From: Gracilaria gracilis
Lineage: Eukaryota; Rhodophyta; Florideophyceae; Gracilariales; Gracilariaceae
Assembly (NCBI GenBank): GCA_030374805.1
Contig: JARGSG010000202.1
Location: 62,001-126,000 of the forward strand
DNA length: 64,000 nt
Direction: 5' to 3'
Of the stretch, positions 39,689-48,668 are shown in pieces; within the stretch, counting starts at the first letter, position 1; the number at the start of each line of letters is the position of its first letter. The notes beneath the pieces are model-generated. The model ran no database searches, had not been told where the DNA came from, and saw only the letters and a program-made list of their open reading frames with translations. A program made the position numbers and the translations under genes.

Positions 39689-41068
39689 TCATTCCCTGCC
39701 ACACGATTCGTCATCAGATTCCGAGTCACACGGGCTGTCATAACCGAATCGGCTGAGTAACACACTTCTTGTCTTCTGCGTGGGCTTCTTGCCAAAGTTG
39801 GATATCAGCACCGTGCCAAAGTCGCTCAAATTCAGAGACTTGCTCTGAACTGAAACGCGGAATGGACGCAACGTGCTCTCGTCCAGCAGCAAGAAGTACA
39901 GCGCCGGCAGACGGCGAATAGCATCAGTGGCCGAAATGCGGTATATTAGTCCCGGCATAGTGGCGATGATGTTATCGCGTAAGCAACGCTCTCCCAAATG
40001 CTCCACGTAGTTACTTTCCTGCAGGTAGCGAAACACATGGGGACAGTGCGCCTCCATGGTAGAGAAGTAACCGCCCATGGTGAGCCCGGTACAGTCCAGC
40101 ACGTCCAGGATCTGCAAGCGGTGTCCAATTCGTTCGCACAGCTTTTGCAGCCCACAGTCGGTGATGGAGGCCAGCGAACGCACAGTGAGCGACATGAGTG
40201 CGCTGCAATGCGTGCCTATCTCGCCCATAGCGGTGTCGGACAGCTTGGTGCAATGCGACAGCACCAGCGTGCGCAACGACGAGCCTCTCGCTCGCGCGAG
40301 GTACGAAAGCGTGTCATCGTCCACGGCCGGCACGGCACCAATGTCCAGGAAGCGCAGATGGGTGCACGAGTCGGCAATGGCACGCAGGGCGCGCGACGAC
40401 AACGCGGTGCAGCCATGCAGGGCGAGGAACTGCAGCGAGGAGCCGCAGCGCGCAGCCAGCGAGAAGATGACGTCGTCGGTGACGCGCGTGTGCGACAGAT
40501 CCAGGCTGCGGAGGCGCGGGCAGTAACGCGGAATGGCTCGGAAGGCATTGAGCGACAGACGGCAACGACGCAAGCCGAGGCGATGCAGCGAGCGGCCGCT
40601 GGCGGCGCATATGGAGACGAGTCCACGGTCGGTGAGTCGACCCGACACCCACAGCTCCAGGTCTGTCATGCAGCGGCGCCACAGCGAGTGCATGGTGCGA
40701 CAGGTGAGCGCGAGCGGCAGACTGGCGCGCAGGCTGTCCTCGGTGACGATGGCGCGGGAGCCCTCGCGCGCGGGGCTCATGACATGTGAGACGATGAGGG
40801 CGAGGGCGTCGTCGGAGAGGTCGAGCAGACGCATGGCTGGGCGGCGCGGGCGCTTGGCGGGCGTGGCGGCGGCGGTGGCGGCGGCAGCAGCGGCGACGGC
40901 GGCGGCGGCGTGGAGCGGGTGAGAGACAGCGGCGCAGCTCTTGCGTTTGCGCGCGGGCGAGCGAGACATGCAGCTGGGCGCTGGTGGAGAAGACGGCGCG
41001 GCAACGAAAAGGTGAGACGAGAAGGCGGCCGCAAGGCGCGTGGCGCTTTGCGCTTTAAACGGCGGCAT
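39689..41068 (-). CDS. F-box-like LRR protein A (tandem paralogue)
   Basis: From the ATG at 41068 the product has 459 residues. The first about 70 are Ala/Arg/Ser low complexity with a basic run (SPARKRKSC, PAKRPRRP). An F-box-like helix follows (MRLLDLSDDALALIVSHV at about 74), then PLALTCRTMHSLWRR. Residues about 130-345 are cysteine-type leucine-rich repeats of the FBXL/AMN1 kind (SLHRLGLRRCRLSL, RLRSLDLSHTRVTDDVIF, SLQFLALHGCTALSS, SLRTLVLSHCTKLSD, RLQILDVLDCTGLT). A distinct C-terminal region of about 85 residues (MPGLIYRISATD, LYFLLLDESTLRPFRVSVQSKSLNLSDFG, VLLSRFGYD) is shared with the neighbouring paralogue. FBXL proteins select substrates for SCF ubiquitin ligases. The reading frame continues 87 codons upstream through a poly-Ala tract but without ATG. 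Confidence 0.82.
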   Translation of the reverse strand: MPPFKAQSATRLAAAFSSHLFVAAPSSPPAPSCMSRSPARKRKSCAAVSHPLHAAAAVAAAAAATAAATPAKRPRRPAMRLLDLSDDALALIVSHVMSPAREGSRAIVTEDSLRASLPLALTCRTMHSLWRRCMTDLELWVSGRLTDRGLVSICAASGRSLHRLGLRRCRLSLNAFRAIPRYCPRLRSLDLSHTRVTDDVIFSLAARCGSSLQFLALHGCTALSSRALRAIADSCTHLRFLDIGAVPAVDDDTLSYLARARGSSLRTLVLSHCTKLSDTAMGEIGTHCSALMSLTVRSLASITDCGLQKLCERIGHRLQILDVLDCTGLTMGGYFSTMEAHCPHVFRYLQESNYVEHLGERCLRDNIIATMPGLIYRISATDAIRRLPALYFLLLDESTLRPFRVSVQSKSLNLSDFGTVLISNFGKKPTQKTRSVLLSRFGYDSPCDSESDDESCGRE

Positions 41069-41151
41069 GGGCGAGAACGGCGCGACGACGCGGGACGTAC
41101 TGGGCGCGGCTGTACAGGGGCCGCGGCTCGGGACGAAGCGCGACGCGGGTA

Positions 41152-41171
41152 CGGCAGCGGCAGCGGCAGCG

Positions 41172-41202
<31 letters not shown>

Positions 41203-41220
41203 CGGCAGCGGCTGCGGCAG
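41152..41220. repeat. CAG/CGG trinucleotide tract
   Basis: A GGCAGC/GCA repeat with about nine pure CAG units in the centre. It lies just upstream of the F-box-like LRR gene A and would encode poly-Ala if that gene started further upstream. Confidence 0.85.
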
Positions 41221-41483
41221 GGCTGCGGCAGCATCTGCGGCGCGCGCGGGCGCGCACACACGGCGACGACAGCAGCTGCGGCGGCGGCGGCGCGCAACGG
41301 CGCGCCCGCTGGCAGGGGGCAGGGGGCAAGGGGCAGGGGGCGGCGACACACTGACTTGGCGCTGCTTGGCGGCGCTTTTACTCGCAAGCGATCGCCAAAG
41401 GCGCGGCGCGCTGCAATTTGCATGCACGTCATGGTGGTCCGCGCGGTGGCGCCTTGTATCTGTTAAAGAGTTATGTACACACG

Positions 41484-42716
41484 TCACAGCCGCACGCGCG
41501 CGCGCTCCGCCTCCGCGTCCAGGTCCAGCCCGTACTGCGTCAGCAGCGTGTGCTTGACGTGCTCGTCCGGCGTATCGCCGAAGCACGACGCCAAGATGCA
41601 GCCGTAGTTGGTGAGGTCCAGACACGCGCTGCCGATGCCCACGCGGAAGCTGTTGCTGGTGCCCGGGTCCACCAGCAGAAAGTACACCGCCGTCTTGCCG
41701 TTGTGCACGTCGCTGCCCGTCACATGGAAGATGAGCCCCGACAGCGCCGAGATGACCATCTGACGCAGGCTCTTGCCGTCCGTGCCGCGCAGACGGCGCG
41801 CCAGCAGCGGGCAGTAGCGCCGCACGCTATCCAGAAAGGCGCGCGCCTTGATCTGCTCGCAGTGCAGCACGTCCAGCATGGCCAAGTTTGCGCGCGCGCC
41901 GCGGCACAGCGCGTCCACGCCCTCGTTGGTGATGCGCGGCAGCGAGCGGCACGTCACACTCTGCAGCCGCGAGCACCAGCGCGCCAGCGCCACCAACGCC
42001 GCGTCCGTCAGCTGCGCGCACTCGGACAGCACCACCATCGTCAACGAGCGCTGCAACGCCGCCGCCACATGCGCCACGCCGGCGTCCGAGATGGCGGGCA
42101 ACGCGCCCACGTCCAGCGCGCGAAGCTGCGTGCAGCGCGCCGCAATCAGCGCCAGCGACGCGTCGGACAGCGCCACGCAGCGCCGCAGTAACAGCGCGCG
42201 CAGCTGCGCCGCCGCCGCTCCGCACAGCAGCTTGGACAGCTCCGCATCGCCAACCGGCGCGCCGGACAGGTCCAGCGCGCGCAGCGACGGACAGTGCAGC
42301 GCCAGCGCGTGCAGCGAGCGCGCCGTCAGCCGTGTGCAGCGGCGCAGCGCGATGCGACGCAGAGCCGCGCCGACGTGGCGCGACAGCGACACCAGCCCGC
42401 GGTCGTCCAGACGCGCGCTTTGCCACAGCTCCACGTCCGTGAGCTGCGCGTGGAACAGCGCGTGCAGCCGCTGGCACGTGAGCGCGAGCGGCAGCGCGGC
42501 GGTGAAGCCCGCCTCCAGCACGGGAGCGTGCGAGCCGACGTCGAGCGGCGCCAGCAGCGCGACGATGATACGAGAGAGCACGTCGTCGGGCAGGTCGAGC
42601 AGGCGCAGCGCGCGCGGCGGCGGCGGCGGCGGCGGCGACAGCGACAGCGGCAGCGGCAGCGGCTGCAGCGGGCGACGTAGCCATCGAAGAAACGGCAGCG
42701 TGGCCATGGCGTACAT
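41484..42716 (-). CDS. F-box-like LRR protein B (tandem paralogue)
   Basis: 410 residues from a solid ATG (ATG TAC GCC ATG GCC). A Pro-rich N-terminus (LSLSPPPPPPPRA) precedes the F-box-like helix LRLLDLPDDVLSRIIVALL at about 36-54. LRRs of the FBXL type cover about 90-310 (ALRRIALRRCTRLTARSLHALALHCPSLRALDLSGAPVGDAEL, QLRALLLRRCVALSDASLALIAARC, SLTMVVLSECAQLTDAALVAL). The C-terminal about 85 residues (LSGLIFHVTGSDVHNGKTAVYFLLVDPGTSNSFRVGIGSACLDLTNYGCILASCF) match the end of gene A. The gene is far richer in GC than gene A, with third positions almost all G or C. Tandem duplication 415 bp apart on the same strand is clear. Substrate is unknown. Confidence 0.83.
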   Translation of the reverse strand: MYAMATLPFLRWLRRPLQPLPLPLSLSPPPPPPPRALRLLDLPDDVLSRIIVALLAPLDVGSHAPVLEAGFTAALPLALTCQRLHALFHAQLTDVELWQSARLDDRGLVSLSRHVGAALRRIALRRCTRLTARSLHALALHCPSLRALDLSGAPVGDAELSKLLCGAAAAQLRALLLRRCVALSDASLALIAARCTQLRALDVGALPAISDAGVAHVAAALQRSLTMVVLSECAQLTDAALVALARWCSRLQSVTCRSLPRITNEGVDALCRGARANLAMLDVLHCEQIKARAFLDSVRRYCPLLARRLRGTDGKSLRQMVISALSGLIFHVTGSDVHNGKTAVYFLLVDPGTSNSFRVGIGSACLDLTNYGCILASCFGDTPDEHVKHTLLTQYGLDLDAEAERARVRL

Positions 42717-43213
42717 GGCGCGGTGCGCGCGCGACGAGGGCGGGCGACGGCTCGCGGCGGCGCGTTGATATCGGCGCGCCAGGCGGCGCCGTCAAGCAGA
42801 GCAATTGGAAGCGCATGCCGGCGGCTGAGCGCATTGCTGAGTGCAGTTGCTGACACACGCGCCGATGCGCGCCGCCATCAACTCTGCCAGCGGTCGCGCC
42901 GCGTCGCGCCGCGCCGCGCCGCGCCGCGCCGGTGCGCCGTCGTGACGCGCGCCGCCATGGCACGCGCGCGTGCCGCGCGCTCTCAGCCAGCCGCTCGCCC
43001 GCTGCTGCGCCGTCGAGCAGCACAGCACGAATTGCGTCATGCATTGCACATGCAATGCAATGAATGATTGTGCTCTCGCGCGCGGTGGCCACGTTGGCGA
43101 CGCGCCGCAGCGGCAGCGCGTTGTGATAAAGTTTAAGATGGTGTCATAGAGATCGTTTAGTTATCTATCTGCTAGCTCGAGATATCTACGCCGCAGCCCC
43201 CCCGGCGTTGCAC
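42717..43213. promoter_or_regulatory. GC-rich divergent region, F-box/LRR B and UPRT
   Basis: A 497-bp gap between divergent genes. It is extremely GC-rich with a GCGCC-type pentamer array at 42894-42930 and drops in GC close to the UPRT start. Long frames seen on both strands are an effect of the base composition. Confidence 0.45.
42894..42930. repeat. GCGCC pentanucleotide array
   Basis: About seven tandem copies of a CGCGC/GCGCC pentamer with one T substitution near the left end. Confidence 0.8.
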
Positions 43214-43900
43214 ATGCGCTTCGAGATGAGCAGCGGCGGGCAGTGGCCGCAGCTGCACGTCCACCAGCAGACCGCGCAGCTACGATGCCTCATGACCACG
43301 CTGTGCGACAAGCAATGCCCCCCCTCCGACTGGGTGTTCACCGCCGACCGCGTCAACCGCATCATGGTCGAGTTCGCGCTCAACTTCCTGCCCGTCCAGC
43401 CGCACCACGTCGTCACCCCCGTCGACGATGAGCCTCTGCAAGGCGTCAAGTTTGCCGGTCGCATCGTAGGCGTGTCCATCGTGCGCGCCGGCGAGGCCAT
43501 GGAGACTGCGTTGCGTTCGTGTTGTCGAAACGTGCGCCTGGGCAAGATCCTCGTACAACGCGACGAGAAAACCGCTGCTCCGCACTACTACATGGCCAAG
43601 CTTCCTCACGACGTTGCCACGCGCCATGTGCTGCTCATGGACCCCATGCTGGCCACCGGCGGCTCGGCGCTTATGGCCGTTGGTAAGCTGTTGGAAGCCG
43701 GCGTGTCCGAGCCTAACATTATCTTTGTCAACGTCGTTGCGTCGCCTGAGGGTATTCATACCCTGCTGTCCAAGCACCCTGCCATTCAGATATGCACTGC
43801 TAGCATCGCCGAAGGGCTTAATTCGCACAAGTATATCCGCAAATCCTTGGGCGACTTTGGCGATCGCTACTTTGGTACTCAGCCCAACCCGCCTAGCTGA
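43214..43900 (+). CDS. UPRT: Uracil phosphoribosyltransferase
   Basis: Makes UMP from uracil and PRPP in pyrimidine salvage. The 228-residue product has the family length. The PRPP-binding loop reads LLMDPMLATGGSALMAV (about 139-155), and the uracil-binding C-terminal segment with GLNSHKYIRKSLGDFGDRYFGT fits the family's DaGDRxFGT pattern (here FGDRYFGT). The N-terminal RCLMTTLCDKQCPPSDWVFTADRVNRIMVEFALN corresponds to the usual lxTxLRdkxt..xFr.xxxrl. The ATG at 43214 is the first; a second in-frame ATG lies four codons later. No targeting peptide is seen, so cytosolic action is likely. CDA at the window's left end acts in the same salvage network. Confidence 0.92.
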   Translation: MRFEMSSGGQWPQLHVHQQTAQLRCLMTTLCDKQCPPSDWVFTADRVNRIMVEFALNFLPVQPHHVVTPVDDEPLQGVKFAGRIVGVSIVRAGEAMETALRSCCRNVRLGKILVQRDEKTAAPHYYMAKLPHDVATRHVLLMDPMLATGGSALMAVGKLLEAGVSEPNIIFVNVVASPEGIHTLLSKHPAIQICTASIAEGLNSHKYIRKSLGDFGDRYFGTQPNPPS

Positions 43901-44153
43901 ACAACGCCCCGCAGTCGTCGCGCTGTGTAAAGTTTTCAACCCGTGCGTTGCGCTTAGACTTATTCATCATCCCGACGCCTTGTTAGCCTCACACACCCGC
44001 ATACGTTTCGTACAGTGCCGTTTTTCACAAAGCCTGTCTACAGCTATCTGCCACCTCTCAGCTAGCTCCAACCACCCATCCTACATACCCTTCTGAGTCG
44101 GCCCCTGTCTCAATCACCGCCTTCCTCTCTGTCAACAAATTCTCTTACGCACC

Positions 44154-45041
44154 ATGCAGTGCTTTCTCATCCCCGTCCTGCCTACACGTGCATCCAACCA
44201 ATCAATCCCAAACCTTGTCACCCGTCGTCCGCCATGGCGCACACTGCATTCAACCCGCGCTTCAAACACACCCTCGTCCGACTCTCCTCCCCCGGGCCCT
44301 GTTTACCTCATCGGCACAGGGCCGGCGAAACCCGATCTTCTCACACAAAGCGCCCTCAAAAAGCTCTGCCAAGCGGACGTCATTCTCTACGATCGTCTTG
44401 TGAGCCCCGATTTGCTAGCGCTTGCCTCGCCGACCGCACGTCAAATATGCGTTGGAAAAGCACGAGGCATTGGCACAGGTAGTCAACCCGCCATTGAAAC
44501 GCTGCTCGCCGAATACGCTCGACTCGGCAAAACAGTCGTCCGCCTCAAGGGCGGTGACCCGGCAATCTTCGGCCGTCTTGGGTCCGAGCTTTCATATCTG
44601 CGAGCCCAGTCGATTCCAGTCAGTATCGAACCTGGTATCACCACTGCGTCGGCCGTAGCCGCTACTCTGGGTTTTCCGCTCACCCAGAAGAATGTGGCAC
44701 AGGGTGTGTGCTTCGTAACAGCCCATGAAGATATAGATTGGATTTCCGGCTCGATGCTGCGTAATGTCACACTGGTTGTTTACATGGGACTGCAGAACCT
44801 GGGTCCCTTGTTGTACCGACTGCGGTATACTGGGGCGTGCGATAGCGTAGCCGCAGTGGCTGTGCATGCAGCCACTACGAAACATCAGTTAGTGGTGTGG
44901 GGGACTATTGACACCTTGACTGAGAGAGTGACAGCCGCAGCTCTCTCCAGTCCGACATTAATAGTAATTGGAAACGTTGTGCGCTTAGCTTCTCAATGGC
45001 CACAAGAGTTCGATTCTGCCATCACGAGTTTACAACCATGA
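44154..45041 (+). CDS. Uroporphyrinogen-III C-methyltransferase (SUMT), plastid-targeted
   Basis: Methylates uroporphyrinogen III at C2 and C7, the branch step to siroheme, the cofactor of plastid nitrite and sulfite reductases. The product has 295 residues. The first about 45 are Ser/Thr/Arg/Pro-rich without acidic residues, like a transit peptide. The tetrapyrrole methylase fold starts VYLIGTGPAKPDLLTQSALKKLCQADVILYDRLVS; the usual GAGPGDPELLT motif here lacks the GD (GTGPAKPDLLT). VVRLKGGDPAIFGRLGSE, EPGITTASAVAATLGFPLT and VVYMGLQNL are all intact and diagnostic. No CysG-type dehydrogenase/ferrochelatase domain is attached. A TACCAAGGGTA element begins three bases after the stop. Confidence 0.92.
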   Translation: MQCFLIPVLPTRASNQSIPNLVTRRPPWRTLHSTRASNTPSSDSPPPGPVYLIGTGPAKPDLLTQSALKKLCQADVILYDRLVSPDLLALASPTARQICVGKARGIGTGSQPAIETLLAEYARLGKTVVRLKGGDPAIFGRLGSELSYLRAQSIPVSIEPGITTASAVAATLGFPLTQKNVAQGVCFVTAHEDIDWISGSMLRNVTLVVYMGLQNLGPLLYRLRYTGACDSVAAVAVHAATTKHQLVVWGTIDTLTERVTAAALSSPTLIVIGNVVRLASQWPQEFDSAITSLQP

Positions 45042-45043
45042 CA

Positions 45044-45054
45044 TACCAAGGGTA
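45044..45054 (+). promoter_or_regulatory. TACCAAGGGTA element (copy 5)
   Basis: Exact 11-mer starting three bases past the SUMT stop codon and therefore almost certainly inside its transcript or at its end. This position argues against a simple promoter role for every copy. Confidence 0.5.
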
Positions 45055-45267
45055 GTAGGCTTTATTTCCCTAGTTGACATATGCAAACACGTTTGCTTAC
45101 GGATATACAAACTATTACTCACTGCTCACGTTGGACAGAATAGCTCCGCCCCTTCCGCCCCTCTTTTTGCTCATACGCAAAGTAGTTTCCAAAAAAGTTC
45201 CATTCACTGGCTACAAGCACTATGACAACACTCATGTTTAGTAGCTCGAACACAACAGTTGCATATT

Positions 45268-46023
45268 CTAGTAGTTCTTCCATGATCTACCCCTCCTAGG
45301 AGTGTCTTCTGGGAGTGGTTTGAGATAATCAGGAATATCAAACTCTTTGGGAGCCTCTGCTTTCATCTTGATGTTTTCCGCCTTCATGAGAGCCTCTTTC
45401 TTGATTTGTTTTCCGGTCTTTTGACCAGTCTTAAGATCAAGAGCTGCTTGCTTAACAGCGTCGATTCCACCAACCTTACTGACATAGTTCTTATCATCGG
45501 AGAAGGTAGAAATACCCAACTTGGAAACCTGGACTGTTTGGTAGGCGGCGGGCTTGTAACCAGGCTCACCCGCTTGCGGACGCATAACAACGGCTGAAGA
45601 ATCCTGACGGCCAACGCCGGCGCGCTCGGGGGCGTTCTTAAGAACATCCTCCTTGAGCAAATCGAGACCGCGCTTGATTACGTCCCCAGAAACAACTGGA
45701 AGCTTCTGCGGCGACGAACCGCTCTTCTGAGTAACGGTCTGCGTCTTCGGCGCAGGCTTTGCTTCGGCCGCCGGCTTTGCCTGGGCAGCCTCCTTGTACC
45801 CAGGGTCTCCTGGCTGAGGCGCGATGAATGTAACGGCTGGAACATTTGGGCCCTTTGGTTTGGCGGCAAATGGGTTACGGAAGAAGGGCTTTTTCTCACC
45901 GTCTGCCATAACGATGCGCGCCGGTGTAGAGGATGTGGGGCGCTGCGACACCGCAGCGCGTCGCGCGCGCGACGGCGTGAAGGCGGACGAGAACGACGGT
46001 TGCACGAAAGCGGAGCAATCCAT
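45268..46023 (-). CDS. Plastid-targeted repeat protein, function unknown
   Basis: From the ATG at 46023 (MDCSAFVQPSF) the product has 251 residues. The first about 38 residues are a convincing plastid transit peptide (SFSSAFTPSRARRAAVSQRPTSS), likely cleaved near ARIVM-ADGEKK. The mature part has two copies of a short motif, APQPGDPGYKEA (about 68) and RPQAGEPGYKPA (about 148), separated by an Ala/Lys/Pro-rich segment, and a basic C-terminus (KALxxK-rich helix, then DIPDYLKPLPED). It has no Cys in the mature part, so it is not a chromophore-bearing phycoerythrin gamma subunit. A basic, partly unstructured plastid protein in a phycobilisome-bearing alga could be a linker-like structural protein, but I do not recognise it. 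The start is shared with a divergent gene 112 bp away or more. Confidence 0.65.
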   Translation of the reverse strand: MDCSAFVQPSFSSAFTPSRARRAAVSQRPTSSTPARIVMADGEKKPFFRNPFAAKPKGPNVPAVTFIAPQPGDPGYKEAAQAKPAAEAKPAPKTQTVTQKSGSSPQKLPVVSGDVIKRGLDLLKEDVLKNAPERAGVGRQDSSAVVMRPQAGEPGYKPAAYQTVQVSKLGISTFSDDKNYVSKVGGIDAVKQAALDLKTGQKTGKQIKKEALMKAENIKMKAEAPKEFDIPDYLKPLPEDTPRRGRSWKNY

Positions 46024-46441
46024 GATGAAAGTCGCAGCGAAACGCAAAGCAGGGCGGACGTCGAAGGCGCAGGTCGAAAGCCGCGCCACCGACCTACGGC
46101 TTATGCCGACGTGAAATCTATCTGCGCAGATCTTCATGCAGCTCGCTCGCCACAAACGCCTTCCAGATTCGCCACGGTGCAAACCCTGCTCAGCGCACTT
46201 GTGGCCATACACGTGGACCTCGTTTGGCGTGTTGCTGACACGAGTACTCCCTGCTTACAGACGACGCGCCGTGTGCGCGCCCAGGTTGAGCGGCCCAACT
46301 CCACCGATGCTACGGTCGGACCACCTCTTCGAAGACGATCGAGCCGTTCCGCTTTGCACGCTGACACAATCGACGCCTTCGTTCAAAGGCGCGCGCGGCG
46401 CAGTCAGCACCACCTTCACCGCGCCATGCAGCGCTTCACCC

Positions 46442-47692
46442 ATGGAGAATGCTCAGGAGCATCTGGTGCGGGACGATGACGGGAGCTGGCGCGGCTGGCT
46501 TGGCGGAAAGGTTGCTAATGCTGAAGCGGCAATAGCGTCGGTCTTCAGCAATGACGTTGAGGCTGACGCCGTGCCTCCGCCAGACCGCCCTGAACAACGA
46601 CCGTTGCAGAATGACGACGAGCAGTTCCTTGCGCCGCAGATGTCGCGTACCACTTCGGGTTTGTCGTTCTCGGAAGCGTGGTGTGCGGTGCGTCGTGCCG
46701 CTGTTGCTGCTATCGGAGGGCTTGAACAGGCTGATGGTGTTGCTTTGACGCCCGATTCTAGCGAGACACAGGAAAGCCAGGAGCAGCCTAGTCCCGAACA
46801 GCGCGGCGCCGCGGTTAAGTTGGACAGCCGGCCAGTTTTAGGAGACTGCAAGCAGAACGATCCAAATGTACCGTCGGCGCCCATATCAGCTCATTTCTCC
46901 ATGTCAGACTGCAGTGAAATGGAACAACTAGGAAAGGATGTACAATTCGATACGTATGACGAAGATTTCCATGTGGTGGAGCACAATAATGCCTCTGCTT
47001 TGTATGACAAGCAGCTCGAGTGTGCAGTGCATCGTGATAAGCAATCTGTAGAGAAACCAGAACCCGCCATAAGTGAAGAGCACCTCGCACAACTAAAGAG
47101 CCGCTTCGACATCATGTTTGAGCAGAATGGTGGCGCTGAGTGTGTGGCGCGCGTCAAGGAGATTGGCGATGTGCAACTCATGGCAATGCGAGATTCCTCC
47201 AAAATGGACTCCCGCGTACTTACAGAATTGTGTGAAGCTAAGCATATCCTAGACAAGGCCCTCAGCAGTCTCGAGTCTGCAGCCAGAAATCGCACGGATG
47301 AAACTGGTGAAGCTGCCTCGGCTGCTACAAGCGTCATTGAACAGACCAAGGAAAACTGCAATCGTGAGCATAATCTTGTAGATGACTGCAGTCGTCTCCT
47401 TGCTGTGTTTGCTAGCAATGTATGTTCGAATGTACTGCGGTGTGTTGAGGAACGTGATGTTCATAGTTGGAGTGATCGTGTGAAACGTCTTGTCGATCTT
47501 GCGTCTGTGGGCGTTGGACAGTTGCGTACTATTTGCTTTTCATTTGCTGCTGAGCTTGCTCCTCATGAAAGATGCGCGCACGCTCTCAAGGACGTTTCTG
47601 TCAGGCATGTTCTGCAATGTGTTGCGCTTGCCGTGGCTGCATTTCATGTTGAGGCAGCAGAGCGTGCTGTGCAATGTAGTACAGAATTCTAA
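46442..47692 (+). CDS. Acidic protein, possibly FAM114-like
   Basis: From ATG at 46442 (context ACCCATGG) the product has 416 residues. It begins MENAQEHLVRDDDGSWRGWLGGKVANAEAAIASVF, recalling the Trp/Gly-rich start of FAM114 (NOXP20) proteins. A disordered acidic region follows. Then LKSRFDIMFEQNGGAECVARVKEIGDVQLMAM resembles the FAM114 segment with FDxxxG..HLEALExLS. The last 130 residues are helical with several Cys and end ALKDVSVRHVLQCVALAVAAFHVEAAERAV. The family assignment is by general pattern and is weak. The open frame begins 102 codons earlier at ATG 46136, but that part is Arg/Pro/Thr-rich and overlaps the likely bidirectional promoter with the plastid gene at 46023, so I treat it as leader. 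Confidence 0.55.
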   Translation: MENAQEHLVRDDDGSWRGWLGGKVANAEAAIASVFSNDVEADAVPPPDRPEQRPLQNDDEQFLAPQMSRTTSGLSFSEAWCAVRRAAVAAIGGLEQADGVALTPDSSETQESQEQPSPEQRGAAVKLDSRPVLGDCKQNDPNVPSAPISAHFSMSDCSEMEQLGKDVQFDTYDEDFHVVEHNNASALYDKQLECAVHRDKQSVEKPEPAISEEHLAQLKSRFDIMFEQNGGAECVARVKEIGDVQLMAMRDSSKMDSRVLTELCEAKHILDKALSSLESAARNRTDETGEAASAATSVIEQTKENCNREHNLVDDCSRLLAVFASNVCSNVLRCVEERDVHSWSDRVKRLVDLASVGVGQLRTICFSFAAELAPHERCAHALKDVSVRHVLQCVALAVAAFHVEAAERAVQCSTEF

Positions 47693-48668
47693 ACACTCGT
47701 GTGATCGCTTCGCTACACTGCGTGCCTTGATGTTTTCCGGCTTAAAGAGTGCTGTTACCCTTTCATTATGTACGATACACCAAGTATAAGGACAACTCCT
47801 CACACCGTTTTTCATCCTCGTGTATCGACGCCGGCGCACAATTTCTGATGCATCATTCACCTAACCCCACAGTTCGAAGATTCCATTTTGCTCACCATCA
47901 CACATATGCGCTCGCGAGACTTCTTTCTGGTATGATTGAAGTAGACATCATTGAAAAGGCTGGAGCATTACGACGCGCCTCTTCCCCTCACTGCTTAGCC
48001 GTTTAAATGAAGCGCGTCAGCCAGTAAGAGCCCGCCACTGTGACATGTAAAGGCCCACGGCGTAAAAATTTGAGTTGGGCATCACATCCAGTGCTCGCTT
48101 ACGGTGAAGGTTTGCGATGAAACCTGAATCGGTCTCTATATCTATGTCGCGAAAGATGTAAACAACGTTGACTTTGTCGGATTCATGTTTGGCAAGTCCA
48201 TACGATTGTCGCATAAGGCCTCACTGAGCACATAAAAGGGCGTTGTCGGTCAGCGACTGGCATGCAGACAGACGGCCGAGAGCAGCGCACATGCGATAGG
48301 GCAATAGGGCGCGAGCTGGAGTGCGCTGTCACTACGCGTGGTCGGTTTGGTGAGCGAAGAAAGGCGAAAGTGGCGGTGCCATGCGTGCGAAGGGCTGTTG
48401 AAGGGCGACAGTCTCGTCACGATACTCGAAGGGGATCCCCCTTAATGAGTTGGATCCCGTCCGACCAAAAACGTGAACATTGAAAATGCCGCGCAGCGCG
48501 CTGCCCCAGTCAAAAAGAGTTGTCGTGGCCCAAAACCCTTGTGATAGATACTGTAGATACATGCCCTTCCCCTTGCTGCTTGACTGTGCAGCGCTCCTTT
48601 CAGAGCGGTCCACCCACCACCGTCAGATCCATCTCCCACGCGCGCGCTTCCTCGTGGCGCTCTTCGCA
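47693..48668. other. Intergenic region upstream of the CAMK kinase
   Basis: No gene is supported. The open frame of the kinase gene extends left to an ATG at 48486 in this stretch, which may be leader or a longer N-terminus. Confidence 0.5.

Noticed and set aside
40777-41625. 282-codon minus-strand frame and plus-strand mirror frames
   Set aside because: Compositional frames in GC-rich repeat sequence; they cross two genes and the CAG tract.
41827-43092. 421-codon minus-strand frame overlapping F-box/LRR gene B
   Set aside because: A by-product of extreme GC content: Ala/Arg/Gly-rich translation without domain, out of frame with the clear LRR gene.
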